A stretch of 45,470 nucleotides of DNA from an uncultured Oscillospiraceae bacterium (GTDB taxonomy: Bacteria > Bacillota > Clostridia > Oscillospirales > Oscillospiraceae), in assembly GCA_934590355.1 (NCBI GenBank), contig CAKTOX010000013.1:1-45470 (forward strand), written 5' to 3'. The notes under the pieces were generated by a model. That model was not told where the DNA came from and ran no database searches. It was given only the letters and a program-made list of their open reading frames with translations. A program made the position numbers and the translations under genes. Below are positions 1 through 6,888 of the stretch, piece by piece; the first letter of the stretch is position 1; each line of letters begins with the position of its first letter.

Positions 1-77
1 CGATGGACAACGCCCTGTACTACGTCAACGGCGAGTACGACAAGGTCAAGGCCATCCGCAACGGCGTCAACGCCTGA
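1..77 (+). CDS. C-terminal end of an unidentified protein (5' truncated by window edge)
   Basis: An open frame runs from the window edge to a TGA at 75-77. The last 24 residues, from position 3, begin MDNALYYVNGEYDKVK and end in NGVNA. Codon choice is strongly GC-ending (ctg, tac, gtc, aag, aac), as in well-expressed genes here. A good terminator follows 12 bases later, so this is a true gene end. The fragment is too short to assign a family. Confidence 0.6.
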   Translation, partial: MDNALYYVNGEYDKVKAIRNGVNA

Positions 78-89
78 GCTTAGAACCCA

Positions 90-124
90 AAGGCTCTGCC
101 GGTCTTTTGCCGGCGGAGCCTTTT
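90..124 (+). terminator. Rho-independent terminator
   Basis: Two 13-base arms at 90-102 and 110-122 pair with a single G-U, enclosing a 7-base loop, and a T4 run (121-124) follows. It closes the partial gene at the left edge. Confidence 0.75.
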
Positions 125-152
125 GCGCTGCAAAGCAAGCTCTGCGCTTTTC

Positions 153-181
153 TTGACTTTGGACGGCTTACAGGGTATAGT
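153..181 (+). promoter_or_regulatory. Sigma-A-type promoter for the NSS transporter
   Basis: TTGACT at 153-158, a 17-base spacer and TATAGT at 176-181. It lies about 40 bases ahead of the transporter start at 223, which has a purine-rich ribosome site (gaaagg) in between. Confidence 0.7.
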
Positions 182-222
182 AAGATGGGTTTATCCAATA
201 GAGAGAGCGAAAGGTAAGAATA

Positions 223-1563
223 ATGGAAAATAACGATCATCTGCGCGACGGATTTCGCAGCCGCAGCGGTTTTATCATCGCCTGCATCGGCTCCGCGGTC
301 GGCATGGGCAACATTTGGAGATTTCCCATGCTCGTTTCGACTTGGGGAGGACTGACCTTCCTCCTGCCGTACTTTATTTTTGTCATACTCATCGCGTCCA
401 CCGGCGTCATCGGCGAGTTTTCCCTCGGCAGAGCCGGCGGAGCGGGGCCGATGGGCTCCTTCGGAAAGTGCACCGAGCTGCGCTGCGGCAATCGCAAAAT
501 AGGCGAGCGCATCGGCTATATCCCGATCCTCGGCTCGCTTGCCCTTGCCATCGGCTACACCTGCGTCATGGGCTGGATATTTAAGTACACGTTCATGGCG
601 GTTTCCGGCGGTCTGTTCGGCATGGGCCAGGATATGGACACCATCGCCGGCACCTTCGTCGGCACCGCAAGCGCATGGGGCGCGAACCTCTGGATAATCG
701 TTGCCATCGTTGTGAGCTTCGGCATAATGTCCTTCGGCATCGCGGGCGGCATCGAAAAGGCGAACAAGGTCATGATGCCCGTGCTGTTTATCCTGTTTGT
801 CGCGCTGGGCGTTTACGTGTTCACCCTGCCCGGCTCGTCGGACGGCTACAGCTACATTCTGACCGTGAATCCAAAGGGACTTGCCGACCCGAAGCTGTGG
901 ATATATGCCTTCGGGCAGGCGTTTTTCTCGCTGTCCGTCGCCGGTAACGGAAGCGTTATCTACGGCTCGTATCTGAGCAAGGACGAGTGCATACCCTCCT
1001 CGGCGCGCAACGTCGCGATATTCGACACCCTCGCCGCGCTGCTTGCGGCATTCGTCATTATCCCCGCCATGGCAACGGGCGGCGCACAGCTCAGCGACGG
1101 CGGCCCCGGACTTATGTTCATCTATCTCGTGAGCGTCATGAACGGCATGGTAGGCGGCCGCGTGGTCGGCATCGTGTTCTTCGTGTGCGTGACCTTTGCG
1201 GGACTGAGCTCGATAATAAACCTCTACGAAGCGCCCGTGGCGTTTTTGCAGGAGAAGTTCAAGCTGCGCCGCGTACCTGCGACCGCGGTCATTCACGTCA
1301 TAGGCTGCGGCATCGCACTGTGCATTCAGGCCATTGTTTCGCAGTGGATGGACGTCGTTTCCATCTACATCTGCCCGCTCGGAGCGCTGCTTGCGGCAAT
1401 CATGTTCTTCTGGGTCGGCGGCAAAAAGTTCGTGCTCGAGAGCGTCAATCTCGGAGCGCGCAAGCCCATCGGAAGTTGGTTTTACCCCCTCGGCAAATAC
1501 GTCTACTGCGCCTGCGCGCTCATAGCGCTCGTTGCAGGAGCGATACTCGGCGGTATCGGCTGA
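223..1563 (+). CDS. Sodium:neurotransmitter symporter (NSS/SNF) family transporter
   Basis: A 446-residue polytopic membrane protein of the LeuT fold, which couples Na+ entry to uptake of amino acids or related amines. The first helix carries the NSS signature GSAVGMGNIWRFP (about residues 23-35), where the unwound helix binds substrate and Na+. Other family marks are GIEKANKVMMP after helix 5, the helix 6 segment AFGQAFFSLSV and GLSSIINLYE in helix 8. The length is typical of bacterial NSS proteins, and 11-12 membrane segments can be counted. It is a single-gene unit with its own promoter and a bidirectional terminator right after the stop. Substrate cannot be told from sequence; tryptophan, tyrosine and alanine carriers are known in the family. 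Confidence 0.93.
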   Translation: MENNDHLRDGFRSRSGFIIACIGSAVGMGNIWRFPMLVSTWGGLTFLLPYFIFVILIASTGVIGEFSLGRAGGAGPMGSFGKCTELRCGNRKIGERIGYIPILGSLALAIGYTCVMGWIFKYTFMAVSGGLFGMGQDMDTIAGTFVGTASAWGANLWIIVAIVVSFGIMSFGIAGGIEKANKVMMPVLFILFVALGVYVFTLPGSSDGYSYILTVNPKGLADPKLWIYAFGQAFFSLSVAGNGSVIYGSYLSKDECIPSSARNVAIFDTLAALLAAFVIIPAMATGGAQLSDGGPGLMFIYLVSVMNGMVGGRVVGIVFFVCVTFAGLSSIINLYEAPVAFLQEKFKLRRVPATAVIHVIGCGIALCIQAIVSQWMDVVSIYICPLGALLAAIMFFWVGGKKFVLESVNLGARKPIGSWFYPLGKYVYCACALIALVAGAILGGIG

Positions 1564-1570
1564 TATAACA

Positions 1571-1602
1571 GCAAAAAGCACCCCACAAGGGGTGCTTTTT
1601 GC
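1571..1602. terminator. Bidirectional terminator between convergent genes
   Basis: A perfect 14-bp stem (1571-1584 with 1589-1602) with loop ACAA. A5 on one side and T5 on the other let it serve both the transporter and the minus-strand gene ending at 1602. Confidence 0.85.
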
Positions 1603-1949
1603 TATTTAAAAAGATATTCGCTCGCCTCCACGGCGGGCAGGAGCGCGGAGGTATCGACAAGCTCGGAAATGCTCTGCGCGGAAACTATATCGCAATCGGC
1701 GAGCGGGCTCACGCCGCGGTTAAACGCGCCGCTCATGACGCTCGGCTTGTCCACCGGCAATATCCTGCGCCCGTTTTCGCATATGAAATAGAGCCTCAGG
1801 TCAACGTCGTGACCGCTTGTTGCGTGCAGGGCGCACTGCCCCAAAAGCGGATACATCTGCTCGAACATTTCCGCCTGCGTGACCTCAAGAAGCCTGATTT
1901 CACCTGCGCCCTCGGGCTGCCGCCCGACCCATTTTTTTATTATCCTCAT
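1602..1949 (-). CDS. Small protein of unknown function (115 aa)
   Basis: A 115-residue protein beginning MRIIKKWVGRQPEG. The start at 1949 is chosen because a GAGGGGGAG ribosome site lies just upstream; an in-frame start 15 codons earlier lacks one. It is soluble in character, with no signal peptide or membrane segment, and has a mixed alpha/beta composition (RLYFICENGRRILPVDK in the middle). The stop overlaps the shared terminator. I do not recognise the family. The start and terminator support a real gene, but no motif gives a function. Confidence 0.65.
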   Translation of the reverse strand: MRIIKKWVGRQPEGAGEIRLLEVTQAEMFEQMYPLLGQCALHATSGHDVDLRLYFICENGRRILPVDKPSVMSGAFNRGVSPLADCDIVSAQSISELVDTSALLPAVEASEYLFK

Positions 1950-2018
1950 GCCGCTCCCCCTCGTGCGTTTTTTCTTTGAGCGTACACCGCGCAAGGGCGC
2001 GCTGTCAAGCGGAAAATC

Positions 2019-2048
2019 AAAAACCTCCCCGACATTATGCCGGGGAGG
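2019..2048 (-). terminator. Terminator of the flavoprotein/reductase operon
   Basis: Read on the minus strand, an 8-bp stem (CCTCCCCG at 2024-2031 with 2041-2048) is followed by a T5 run. It sits 18 bases past the stop of the reductase gene. Confidence 0.75.
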
Positions 2049-2065
2049 AACGAGGGGGAGAAATA

Positions 2066-3226
2066 TCAGATCAGTATGCTTATGTCACTGACCGGATAAG
2101 TCACGCAGGGATGGATATAGCCAAAGCGCATATCTGCCTTGCGCAGAAGCTCCGTGCCGGGGTGGAACACCGTACCGGAGATGAGCTTGGTTCGGCAGGT
2201 GCTGCACTCGCCGCTGCGGCAAAGACTGGGAACAACGACGCCCGCCTTTTCAAGCGCGGTCATGATGGTGTCCGTTGCGCAGGCGTCTATGCGGCGACCG
2301 TCCGCAAGCGTGATGGTGAAGTGGCTGGAGGAGCCCACATCCTCCGGCCAGCCCGCAAACTGCGTGGGATCGCCGGGAATGACCTCGACCTCCTGGCGTA
2401 TGCTGCGGCGCGGAACGCCGAGAGCCTCAAGCTCCTTGCGCACAAAGTGATACATCACGTTCGGGCCGCACATATAGTAGGTGCAGGCGGAAACATCGCC
2501 GGATATTTCCTTTATAAGCTCGCCGGTCACAAAGCCGGTGCGGTACTTGCAGTCGGGCTTGGGGTTGGAGATGACATAGTGTACACGGCAGACCCCCTCG
2601 GCTGCGAGCTTGTCGAGCCGGTCCTTGAAAATTATATCATCCTCATCGGCACAGCCGTAAATGAGGTCGATATCAAAGTCCTTGACCATCTTGTCATAGT
2701 CGGTCTGGAGCATGCTCATAAACGGGGTGATGCCGCTGCCGCCGGCGATGAAAACAAGACGCTTGCCGTGCACGCAGGGCAGACGGTAGAACGTGCCGGA
2801 CGGAGCCGAGGCGATGACGGTATCGCCGAGCTTCACGTCGTCGAGCATATGCGCGCTGCCGAAGGCGTTGGGGGCGCGCTTGACGGTTATCTCATAGTAG
2901 CTGCGCTGGCTCATCGGAGAGCTGATGGTGTAGGCGCGGGTGGTGCGGATGCCGTTTATCTCCATCTCAATGTTTATAAACTGACCGGGGCGGAACGGCG
3001 GCACAAAGCCGCATTTCGGCGTGAGACGGAAGGTCTTGGCCGAGGGGCTTGCCTCGGTAATCTCGGTCACGGTGAAGTCAATGTGCTTCGGGTGCAGTTG
3101 ATTAAGCGTCTCCGTGTGCCAGCCGCGGCGGGCACGGTGGTCTACGGAGTAGGTCTTGCAGACCTCGATCTCATGCGCGATCTGATCTATATTGGTCATG
3201 CCCTCGAATTCTTTAAGATTTCTCAT
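2066..3226 (-). CDS. Ferredoxin-NAD(P)H reductase-type oxidoreductase with C-terminal [2Fe-2S] domain
   Basis: A 386-residue electron-transfer flavoprotein. After about 45 N-terminal residues without clear relatives comes an FAD-binding barrel with RAYTISSP (97-104), then an NAD(P)H domain with GGSGITPFM (162-170) and MCGP (252-255). A plant-type ferredoxin domain follows, with cluster ligands Cys336, Cys341, Cys344 and Cys374. This order (FAD, NAD, 2Fe-2S) matches Hcr, phenol hydroxylase and vanillate demethylase reductases, which pass hydride electrons singly to a partner enzyme. The ribosome site AAAGGAGG overlaps the end of the upstream flavoprotein gene (2-base gap), so the two are translationally coupled. 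The likely job is electron supply to that flavoprotein; this is inference. Confidence 0.88.
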   Translation of the reverse strand: MRNLKEFEGMTNIDQIAHEIEVCKTYSVDHRARRGWHTETLNQLHPKHIDFTVTEITEASPSAKTFRLTPKCGFVPPFRPGQFINIEMEINGIRTTRAYTISSPMSQRSYYEITVKRAPNAFGSAHMLDDVKLGDTVIASAPSGTFYRLPCVHGKRLVFIAGGSGITPFMSMLQTDYDKMVKDFDIDLIYGCADEDDIIFKDRLDKLAAEGVCRVHYVISNPKPDCKYRTGFVTGELIKEISGDVSACTYYMCGPNVMYHFVRKELEALGVPRRSIRQEVEVIPGDPTQFAGWPEDVGSSSHFTITLADGRRIDACATDTIMTALEKAGVVVPSLCRSGECSTCRTKLISGTVFHPGTELLRKADMRFGYIHPCVTYPVSDISILI

Positions 3227-3228
3227 GC

Positions 3229-4743
3229 TTATGCCTCCTTTCCTGCGTCATGCAGCATTCTTTTTGCTGAGAAATGGCCGCTTGTCATTGATACGTTGAA
3301 GCCGCCCGCAAACACGGACGAGCCGCAGAAGTACAGCCCCTTTATGGGGGAGTCAACATCGAGCTTGTTTGCTATGTAGTCCTTCATGTATGCGTCAAGG
3401 CCGTAGATACCGCCGTTGAGCGAGCCGAGGTAGCGCATGAGCGTTACGGGCGTTGCCGCGTCGATCTCCTCGATATGTCCCTTCACACCGGGATAGCATT
3501 CGTAGACGTAGTCGAGGACCTCCTCAAGATAGTGGTCCTTGCGCTCGTAATATTCGTCGATAGGGCAGCTCAGGAACCAATCGGGAACCTTGCTTGCCAG
3601 AACGGAAAGAACGCAGGTGCCCTCGGGGCTTGCATCCGGAGTATCGACGTTATAGCAGGAGAACTCCACGCCGGACAGATAATCTGTGCGCAGGTTGACG
3701 TCGTAGCGGGTGTTCATGGTCTTTGAGGGGTCTGTGACCCTGCGGCAGAAGCTCGTTTCGTTGAGTATTCCGGCCTCCTCGGGCGTGCAGTCGAGTCCCA
3801 TGTAAACGGAGAATATGGACTGGCTGGGCACGGAAACGCGCAGGTCGTCGAACACCTGCTCGGGAACGTCCTTTTCGTCCAGAAGATCGACATAAACACG
3901 CACCTTGTTCATGTTGCTCAAAACCATGTCGGCGTAGTATTCCGAGCCGTCGTCGCACTGTACGCCCTTGACCTTGCCGTCCTCGACTAGTATCTTGGTC
4001 ACGGCGCTGCCGAGCTTGACCGTGCCGCCGCAATCCATAAATTCATTGGTGATAGCGGCCGACATCATTGCGCTGCCGCCCTTGACGTAGCAGGTGCCCT
4101 CACCGCGGGCATAGCACAGTGCCATATCCACAAAGGGACTTGTCTCGACGGGGATGCCGAGATATCCGTAATAGGTGGAGTATGCGCCTATGACGAGCGG
4201 GTGCTTGAAGAACTTCTTCAGAAGATCTGCGGTCGGCAGGGGGCCGTACTCAAACAGGTTGGGGAAGCGCTCCTTGGAGATCGGCTCGTCCTCGGCGATG
4301 CAGCTGAACAGATCGTAGAATTCCTCGGCGACCTTGTCGCAAAGCTCCTGATATTTATCCACGGCCTCGGCCTCCATCGGAGAGACCTTCTTGCAAACCG
4401 CCTTGAAGCCCTCGTGGCTGCCGGGGAAGGCTACGGACAAGTCACCCATCGCAAGACGGAAGGTCTCGTGCTGAACGACAAATTCCAGCTTGTCATACAC
4501 TCCGAGCTCTTCAAAAATCTTTCTGAGCTGTCCCTTGTCGCCCTTGTAGTCGTCCGTTATGCCGTAAAGCTGGTGCAGCGCGGTCTCGAACTCGAAGCGC
4601 CCGCGGCGGAAGGATGAGCCCGTACCTCCGGTGATGTTGTGCTTTTCGATGAGCAGAGTCTTTTTCCCGCCCTTTTGCAGCGTCAATGCGCCGACATTTC
4701 CGCCGGAGCCGCCGCCGATAACAATTGCGTCAAACTTTTGCAT
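3229..4743 (-). CDS. CrtI/phytoene desaturase-like FAD-dependent oxidoreductase
   Basis: A 504-residue flavoprotein of the phytoene desaturase/carotenoid isomerase/retinol saturase superfamily (COG1233 type). The N-terminus has the FAD dinucleotide fold GGGSGG (10-15) with an acidic residue ending strand 2 (LLIEK). The family's second motif follows (GGTGSSFRRGRFEFETALH), and the C-terminal FAD motif GLYFCGSSVFAGGFNVS lies near residue 480. Members saturate or desaturate C=C bonds in lipophilic substrates. No carotenoid genes (crtB, crtE) are nearby, so pigment synthesis is unlikely. The neighbours are a 2Fe-2S reductase and a divergent GntR regulator, which suggests an inducible reduction of an unsaturated compound. 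The substrate is unknown. Confidence 0.85.
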   Translation of the reverse strand: MQKFDAIVIGGGSGGNVGALTLQKGGKKTLLIEKHNITGGTGSSFRRGRFEFETALHQLYGITDDYKGDKGQLRKIFEELGVYDKLEFVVQHETFRLAMGDLSVAFPGSHEGFKAVCKKVSPMEAEAVDKYQELCDKVAEEFYDLFSCIAEDEPISKERFPNLFEYGPLPTADLLKKFFKHPLVIGAYSTYYGYLGIPVETSPFVDMALCYARGEGTCYVKGGSAMMSAAITNEFMDCGGTVKLGSAVTKILVEDGKVKGVQCDDGSEYYADMVLSNMNKVRVYVDLLDEKDVPEQVFDDLRVSVPSQSIFSVYMGLDCTPEEAGILNETSFCRRVTDPSKTMNTRYDVNLRTDYLSGVEFSCYNVDTPDASPEGTCVLSVLASKVPDWFLSCPIDEYYERKDHYLEEVLDYVYECYPGVKGHIEEIDAATPVTLMRYLGSLNGGIYGLDAYMKDYIANKLDVDSPIKGLYFCGSSVFAGGFNVSMTSGHFSAKRMLHDAGKEA

Positions 4744-4799
4744 CGTTTTCCTCCTTAAAGATTTGTTTAGATTTGCGCCGTGGTCTAATCACTGAGTGC

Positions 4800-4827
4800 A
4801 GTATAGCGCTTGTCAAAATTAAATCAA
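4800..4827 (-). promoter_or_regulatory. Promoter of the flavoprotein/reductase operon
   Basis: On the minus strand, TTGATT (4822-4827), a 16-base spacer and TATACT (4800-4805). The -35 box overlaps the palindrome at 4824-4839. A TGGTC half-site at 4781-4785 lies just past the expected start of transcription. Confidence 0.6.
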
Positions 4828-4839
4828 GTATTTACTTGA
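4824..4839. promoter_or_regulatory. Palindromic operator candidate between divergent promoters
   Basis: A perfect inverted repeat, TCAAGTA-TT-TACTTGA. It overlaps the -35 boxes of both divergent promoters, so one bound dimer could control both the flavoprotein operon and the GntR gene. Confidence 0.55.
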
Positions 4840-4864
4840 CTTTTTGACGAAAAAAGGCTATATT
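4836..4864 (+). promoter_or_regulatory. Promoter of the GntR/FadR regulator gene
   Basis: TTGACT (4836-4841), a 17-base spacer, TATATT (4859-4864). The predicted transcription start, about 4871, falls at the edge of the second inverted repeat. Confidence 0.7.
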
Positions 4865-4871
4865 TTTTCTG

Positions 4872-4888
4872 TGGTCAGATTTTGACCA
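4872..4888. promoter_or_regulatory. FadR-type operator candidate at the regulator's transcription start
   Basis: Inverted repeat TGGTCA-N5-TGACCA. FadR-subfamily GntR proteins commonly recognise TGGT/ACCA dyads, so this is a natural autorepression site. Its position directly after the -10 box fits a roadblock or start-site block. Confidence 0.55.
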
Positions 4889-4910
4889 ATATCACGGCGG
4901 AGGTTGTCTG

Positions 4911-5624
4911 ATGCAGAAGTTTGAAGCGATAGTGGCGCCGACAATAACGGAGATGTTCGAGCAGCAGATACAGGGGATGATTTTATCCGGACGGCTGAAA
5001 ATAGGCGAAAAGCTCCCGACGGAGCGGGAGCTTGCCGAGAGCATGCGGGTCAGCAAGAGCATCGTGCATCTAGGGATCAAAAATCTCGAGCGGCAGGGCT
5101 TTCTTACGATCAGCCCCCGCCACGGGGTGTATGTGGCAAATTATTCCGAGACCGGCAACGTGGAGACGCTGCTTGCGCTTTTGAAATATAACGGCGGAAG
5201 ACTTGACCGCGAGTCGATCAAGTCCCTTTTGCAGGTGCGCGAGGCGCTTGAGGGCATGGCGATGAGGCTTATGGCGCAAAAGCATACGGCCGATCAGATA
5301 TTACTGCTGCGGATGCATATAAAGGACGTCCGCGACGCCGCGGTGCGCGAGCCGGAAAACGTCGATCTGCTCGCAGAGCTGGTTTATCGGTTTCATATTT
5401 ATATATGCACAAAGTCCGGAAACAACATGATACCGCTCATTATGAACGGCTTTAAAGATGTGAGCATCACGTTTTGGCGTGACTGGATAAGCAGAATGGG
5501 CGTTGACGGGACGATAGCGTCGCTGGAGGGCTTTGCAGGATGCATTGCCGCGGGCGACGGTGACGGAGCCGTCAGGCTGTTCCGGGATAATGCGAATGAT
5601 TATCTCGGCGTCTGCGGCTCCTGA
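4911..5624 (+). CDS. GntR family transcriptional regulator, FadR/FCD subfamily
   Basis: 237 residues. The N-terminal winged helix (about 12-80) has the GntR pattern GEKLPTERELAESMRVSKS followed by LERQGFLTISPRHGVYV. The C-terminal half is all-helical in the manner of FCD ligand-binding domains (LLQVREALEGMAMRLMA, then FHIYICTKSGNNMIPLIMN). FCD domains usually bind an organic acid, often through a metal with His and Asp ligands. It is divergent from the flavoprotein/reductase operon and separated from it by a spacer with two palindromes, so it very probably represses that operon until the substrate is present. The start at 4911 has GGCGGAGG upstream. Confidence 0.9.
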   Translation: MQKFEAIVAPTITEMFEQQIQGMILSGRLKIGEKLPTERELAESMRVSKSIVHLGIKNLERQGFLTISPRHGVYVANYSETGNVETLLALLKYNGGRLDRESIKSLLQVREALEGMAMRLMAQKHTADQILLLRMHIKDVRDAAVREPENVDLLAELVYRFHIYICTKSGNNMIPLIMNGFKDVSITFWRDWISRMGVDGTIASLEGFAGCIAAGDGDGAVRLFRDNANDYLGVCGS

Positions 5625-5686
5625 AGCAGGACTGTCCACGGCGGCACAGATGTTTCCATAAAGCAGATTTTGTACTAATTAACAAA

Positions 5687-5726
5687 GATCCTCATACCAT
5701 CTAACAGAGGTGATGGTATGAGAATC
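5687..5726 (+). promoter_or_regulatory. Hairpin enclosing the ribosome site and start codon of the LysM-GH18 gene
   Basis: An 11-bp perfect stem (5691-5701 with 5712-5722), extended by three more pairs beyond one mismatch. The 10-base loop carries the ribosome site AGAGGT, and the ATG at 5718-5720 lies inside the right arm. There is no T run, so it is not a terminator. The start codon would be sequestered in the folded mRNA. Confidence 0.6.
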
Positions 5727-6848
5727 TACGTTGTGCGCCGGGGCGACAGTCTGTATTCGATAGCAAAGGCCGCGGGGGTCTCGGTTCAGACCCTTGCGCG
5801 GATAAACGCCGTTTCCGATGCCTCGCGGCTGTGCGTGGGGCAGGCGATAGTCGTTCCGGACGGTGCGCTGCCCGACAGAGAGACAGAGATAAGCGGCTAC
5901 GCCTATCCGAGCATCGGCTCGCGGCAGCTTGAGGAGATCTTGCCGCGGCTTACGTATCTGTGCCCGTTTTCGTGGCGCATCGACTCGGGCGGAGGCATAA
6001 CGCCGATCGCGGACGAGGGCATGATAAGCGACGCTCGCCGCCATGGCTGCGCAGCCCTGCTCACGCTCACAAATATCGGCTCAAACGGCGGCTTTTCGAG
6101 CGAGATCGCCCATGATATATTCACGAACGCAGCCTCGCAGCGCTCGCTTATAGAGAACGCGCTCTCGGTGCTGCGCCGCCGCGGGTATTACGGAGTAAAT
6201 CTCAACATCGAATACGTCCAGCCCTATGACCGCGAGGGCTGCAACGAGTTTTTAAAGCGCCTGTCCGAGAGCCTGCACGCAAACGGCTACGTCCTTACGA
6301 GCACCGTCGCGCCCAAGACCTCCGACACGCAGCACGGCATTTTGTACACCGCGCACGACTACGAGGCGCACGGCGTTTACAGCGACAGGGTCGTTATCAT
6401 GACCTACGAATGGGGCTACACATATTCGCCGCCGCGCGCCGTGTCGCCCGTAAACGAGATGCGCAGAGTGCTCGACTACGCCGTGACGCGCATACCGCCG
6501 TCGAAGATACTGCTCGGGTTTTCAAACTACGGCTATAATTGGCGTCTGCCGTGGCGGCAGGGTCAGCCCGCGCAGGTCATTTCAAATGCCGCCGCTACCG
6601 AGCTTGCCGCGTCGGTTTTCGCGCAGATAGGCTTCGACGAGGGCGCCAAGGCGCCGCATTTTACTTACACAGACCCCGACGGAGTGCGCCGCGAGGTGTG
6701 GTTCGAGGACGCAAGAAGCGTCGCCGCGCGGCTTTCGCTCGTGCGCGAATATGCGCTGGCGGGGATAAGCATATGGACGGTCAATATGAAAAATCCCGCC
6801 GGCCTTGCGATACTGGACGGCGAATTCTCCGCCGAGAAGCTTATATGA
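5718..6848 (+). CDS. LysM and glycoside hydrolase 18 protein, YaaH/SleL-type spore cortex enzyme
   Basis: 376 residues with no signal peptide. One LysM peptidoglycan-binding repeat (1-47: YVVRRGDSLYSIAKAAGVSV) is followed by a GH18 barrel from about residue 58. YaaH/SleL proteins of spore formers cut fragments of spore cortex peptidoglycan and are made in the sporangium. The catalytic Glu is present as E165 in GVNLNIE; the two Asp residues of the classical DxxDxDxE motif appear as Asn161 and Asn163. Most relatives carry two LysM repeats, so this is a single-repeat form. The gene stands alone and ends in a strong terminator. The start codon is buried in an mRNA hairpin. Confidence 0.88.
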   Translation: MRIYVVRRGDSLYSIAKAAGVSVQTLARINAVSDASRLCVGQAIVVPDGALPDRETEISGYAYPSIGSRQLEEILPRLTYLCPFSWRIDSGGGITPIADEGMISDARRHGCAALLTLTNIGSNGGFSSEIAHDIFTNAASQRSLIENALSVLRRRGYYGVNLNIEYVQPYDREGCNEFLKRLSESLHANGYVLTSTVAPKTSDTQHGILYTAHDYEAHGVYSDRVVIMTYEWGYTYSPPRAVSPVNEMRRVLDYAVTRIPPSKILLGFSNYGYNWRLPWRQGQPAQVISNAAATELAASVFAQIGFDEGAKAPHFTYTDPDGVRREVWFEDARSVAARLSLVREYALAGISIWTVNMKNPAGLAILDGEFSAEKLI

Positions 6849-6880
6849 AAAGCAGCACCCACTGTGGGTGCTGCTTTTGA
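6848..6880. terminator. Bidirectional terminator
   Basis: A perfect 14-bp stem (6848-6861 with 6865-6878) with a 3-base loop, A4 and T4 on the flanks. It serves the GH18 gene and the convergent flavoprotein gene. Confidence 0.85.
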
Positions 6881-6888
6881 CTTATATT

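Noticed and set aside
67..1581. Long open frame (504 codons) on the minus strand opposite the NSS transporter
   Set aside because: It is antisense to a clear transporter gene, has no family motif and is rich in Arg, His, Ala and Asp, as expected for antisense of GC-rich codons.
3229..4743. Carotenoid biosynthesis gene (phytoene desaturase proper)
   Set aside because: The fold fits, but no crtB, crtE or other pigment genes are in the window, and a 2Fe-2S reductase partner is not part of that pathway.
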